From the NCBI GenBank assembly GCA_937892815.1, contig CALBHZ010000184.1, positions 1-5,948 of the forward strand: a stretch of 5,948 nt of DNA, read 5' to 3'. The first letter of the stretch is position 1, and each line of letters opens with the position of its first letter. The position numbers and the translations under genes were made by a program. The DNA comes from an uncultured archaeon (lineage in GTDB: Archaea > Thermoproteota > Nitrososphaeria > Conexivisphaerales > CALBHZ01). The notes beneath the pieces were generated by a model. It was not told the origin of the DNA and made no database searches. It worked only from the letters and a program-made list of their open reading frames with translations. Shown here piece after piece: positions 4,809 through 5,948 of this stretch.

Positions 4809-5948
4809 TTACTGAGGTCGTTTTCTCATTTTCAGAATAGCGACCGCAGCTACCGCAATTACAATAATCGCCACGGAGATCCATAAAATCGGCGAGTAGA
4901 GGAGAGGTAGATTGGCTTTAACGCTCACTTCCTTAGATAAGCCATTTGAAGTAACCTTTAAGGTATAATCTCCAGCTTCAGATATTTCCACTTCGCAAGT
5001 CGCTTTTCCGTTTTGATCGGTAATTAAGTCTGCGACCTTTTTACTATACCCTTCCCTTATTAAATACACCTGTGCGGTAGCGTTGGATAAGGGGTCTCCA
5101 AATTGATCTCCGACATCTACAGCTAAGACGACCTTAGCCGGTACCGTTACCTCCTCCTTATCTACGGATGCCTCGATAAGACCTACCCTCAACAACTTGA
5201 TAGTGATCACCCTCGTACTGTGGGGATAGCTTACATAGATCGAATAGCCATCGCTAAACTCCCTCGCCTCGTAGCTAATTGGTACATCTGAATAGGCTAC
5301 GATCTTAATCGGTTTAAACGGTATTTCGTCCTTATAAATCGTTATATTTAGACATCCTCTACTCCCTCTAGCCCCTTCTACCTCTACCTCCACTTTCCCC
5401 TCTCTATCTAGTACGATATCTTTGAAAGTGGAGTTCGTCGCTAGAACCACGCTTAGTCCTTTAGGTTTTTCTATCAGCGTATAGTTCGCAATTCCGTAAA
5501 CGTTCTTCGTAATCTCAACGTGTAAATTGCGGAGGAGATCGAGATCTCCTCCTAACTTAAATCCTCTAAAGGTCTTATTTGCCCTAGGCATAAGTTTTTC
5601 TGGGAGCGTTACTTTAGCTTCCTTCTCCTGAGATGCAAGGCCTATTACGTTTATTGACGTGTTCTTAAACATCAATCCCAAGCCCTTCCAAGCGTAGAGT
5701 AAGATCCTGTCCCTGATAAACGGGAATGTTCTCTTTGGATCCTCTTCGTAAATTACCCTAGGCCCCTTGGAGCGGATCACCAGCTCGTTGCCTCTAAGCT
5801 CAAGCTTAAACGCTACCTTTGAGCAATCCAAGTAAAGCTCTCTACAAGAGCTTAGAACGTCTATAATCCAAGTTCCGGTATTAGCTATCAATACGTCTAA
5901 TCCTATAGCTTCAGGATTCTCGAGAGCCCACTCAATATACGCCCTATT
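4809..5948 (-). CDS. C-terminally anchored cell-surface protein with Ig-like domain, N-terminus outside window
   Basis: The frame is open to the window edge: 19 codons (NRAYIEWALENPEAIGLDV) precede the TTG at 5891-5889, so that TTG is probably not the start. Numbering the 379 visible codons, residues about 258-346 look like an Ig-like fold of the bacterial Ig/carboxypeptidase-regulatory type, with the blocks GDQFGDPLSNATAQVYL, TDQNGKATCEV and AGDYTLKVTSNG. A membrane span (about 353-372, ILWISVAIIVIAVAAVAIL) is followed by KMRKRPQ, a positive stop-transfer tail, so most of the protein should lie outside the cell. Six N-x-S/T sequons (N96, N124, N155, N172, N201, N289) and beta-rich sequence agree with a glycosylated exported protein. 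The visible N-terminal part is a domain I cannot name. Function could be structural, adhesive, or as part of a transporter or peptidase complex. It is convergent with the plus-strand pair. Confidence 0.85.
   Translation of the reverse strand, partial: NRAYIEWALENPEAIGLDVLIANTGTWIIDVLSSCRELYLDCSKVAFKLELRGNELVIRSKGPRVIYEEDPKRTFPFIRDRILLYAWKGLGLMFKNTSINVIGLASQEKEAKVTLPEKLMPRANKTFRGFKLGGDLDLLRNLHVEITKNVYGIANYTLIEKPKGLSVVLATNSTFKDIVLDREGKVEVEVEGARGSRGCLNITIYKDEIPFKPIKIVAYSDVPISYEAREFSDGYSIYVSYPHSTRVITIKLLRVGLIEASVDKEEVTVPAKVVLAVDVGDQFGDPLSNATAQVYLIREGYSKKVADLITDQNGKATCEVEISEAGDYTLKVTSNGLSKEVSVKANLPLLYSPILWISVAIIVIAVAAVAILKMRKRPQ

Overview
The window looks like one end of an assembled contig from a hyperthermophilic archaeon, probably a crenarchaeote (Thermoproteota). 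The support is indirect: Arg codons are mostly AGG/AGA and Ile codons often ATA, TTG and GTG starts are common, TATA/BRE-like boxes lie about 22-36 bases before several starts (leaderless or short-leader transcripts), and the protein mix is archaeal in character (AlkP-superfamily phosphodiesterase, M52 peptidase, C-terminally anchored surface protein). I see no rRNA, tRNA, CRISPR array or mobile element.

Bases 1-61 are not biological. They are the P7 / i7 index / transposase mosaic-end part of an Illumina Nextera adapter left on the contig, so the insert begins at 62. From 62 to 1344 (+) runs the 3' three quarters of a gene for a 'predicted ATPase of the ABC class' (COG3044/PF09818). Its frame is broken by a single in-frame TAA at 166-168, with clear family sequence on both sides; an ORF called from the GTG at 280 would miss conserved sequence. 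Convergent to it, 1372-2550 (-) encodes a soluble AlkP-superfamily phosphodiesterase/pyrophosphatase with a full set of metal and nucleophile residues. It diverges from a hydrogenase-maturation-type M52 endopeptidase (2652-3098, +). The short divergent region between them carries a perfect hyphenated palindrome that could be an operator.

Next come a small charged protein of 66 residues (3182-3382, +) and the longest intergenic stretch (3383-3642). That stretch holds a hairpin, a GATAAACG inverted repeat, a good TATA box and a possible 42-codon leaderless ORF (3531-3659). The small ORF runs into a two-gene unit of uncharacterised proteins (3643-3984 and 3981-4688, +) joined by an ATGA overlap. 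The window ends in the C-terminal part of a cell-surface protein (4809-5948, -), with an Ig-like domain, six glycosylation sequons and a C-terminal membrane anchor; its start lies beyond the window.

The genes do not form one pathway. The M52 peptidase points to a nickel hydrogenase elsewhere in the genome. The most unusual items are the interrupted ABC-class ATPase gene, the palindrome in the divergent promoter, and the uncharacterised coupled pair with its possible leader ORF. I found no convincing multi-gene new system.
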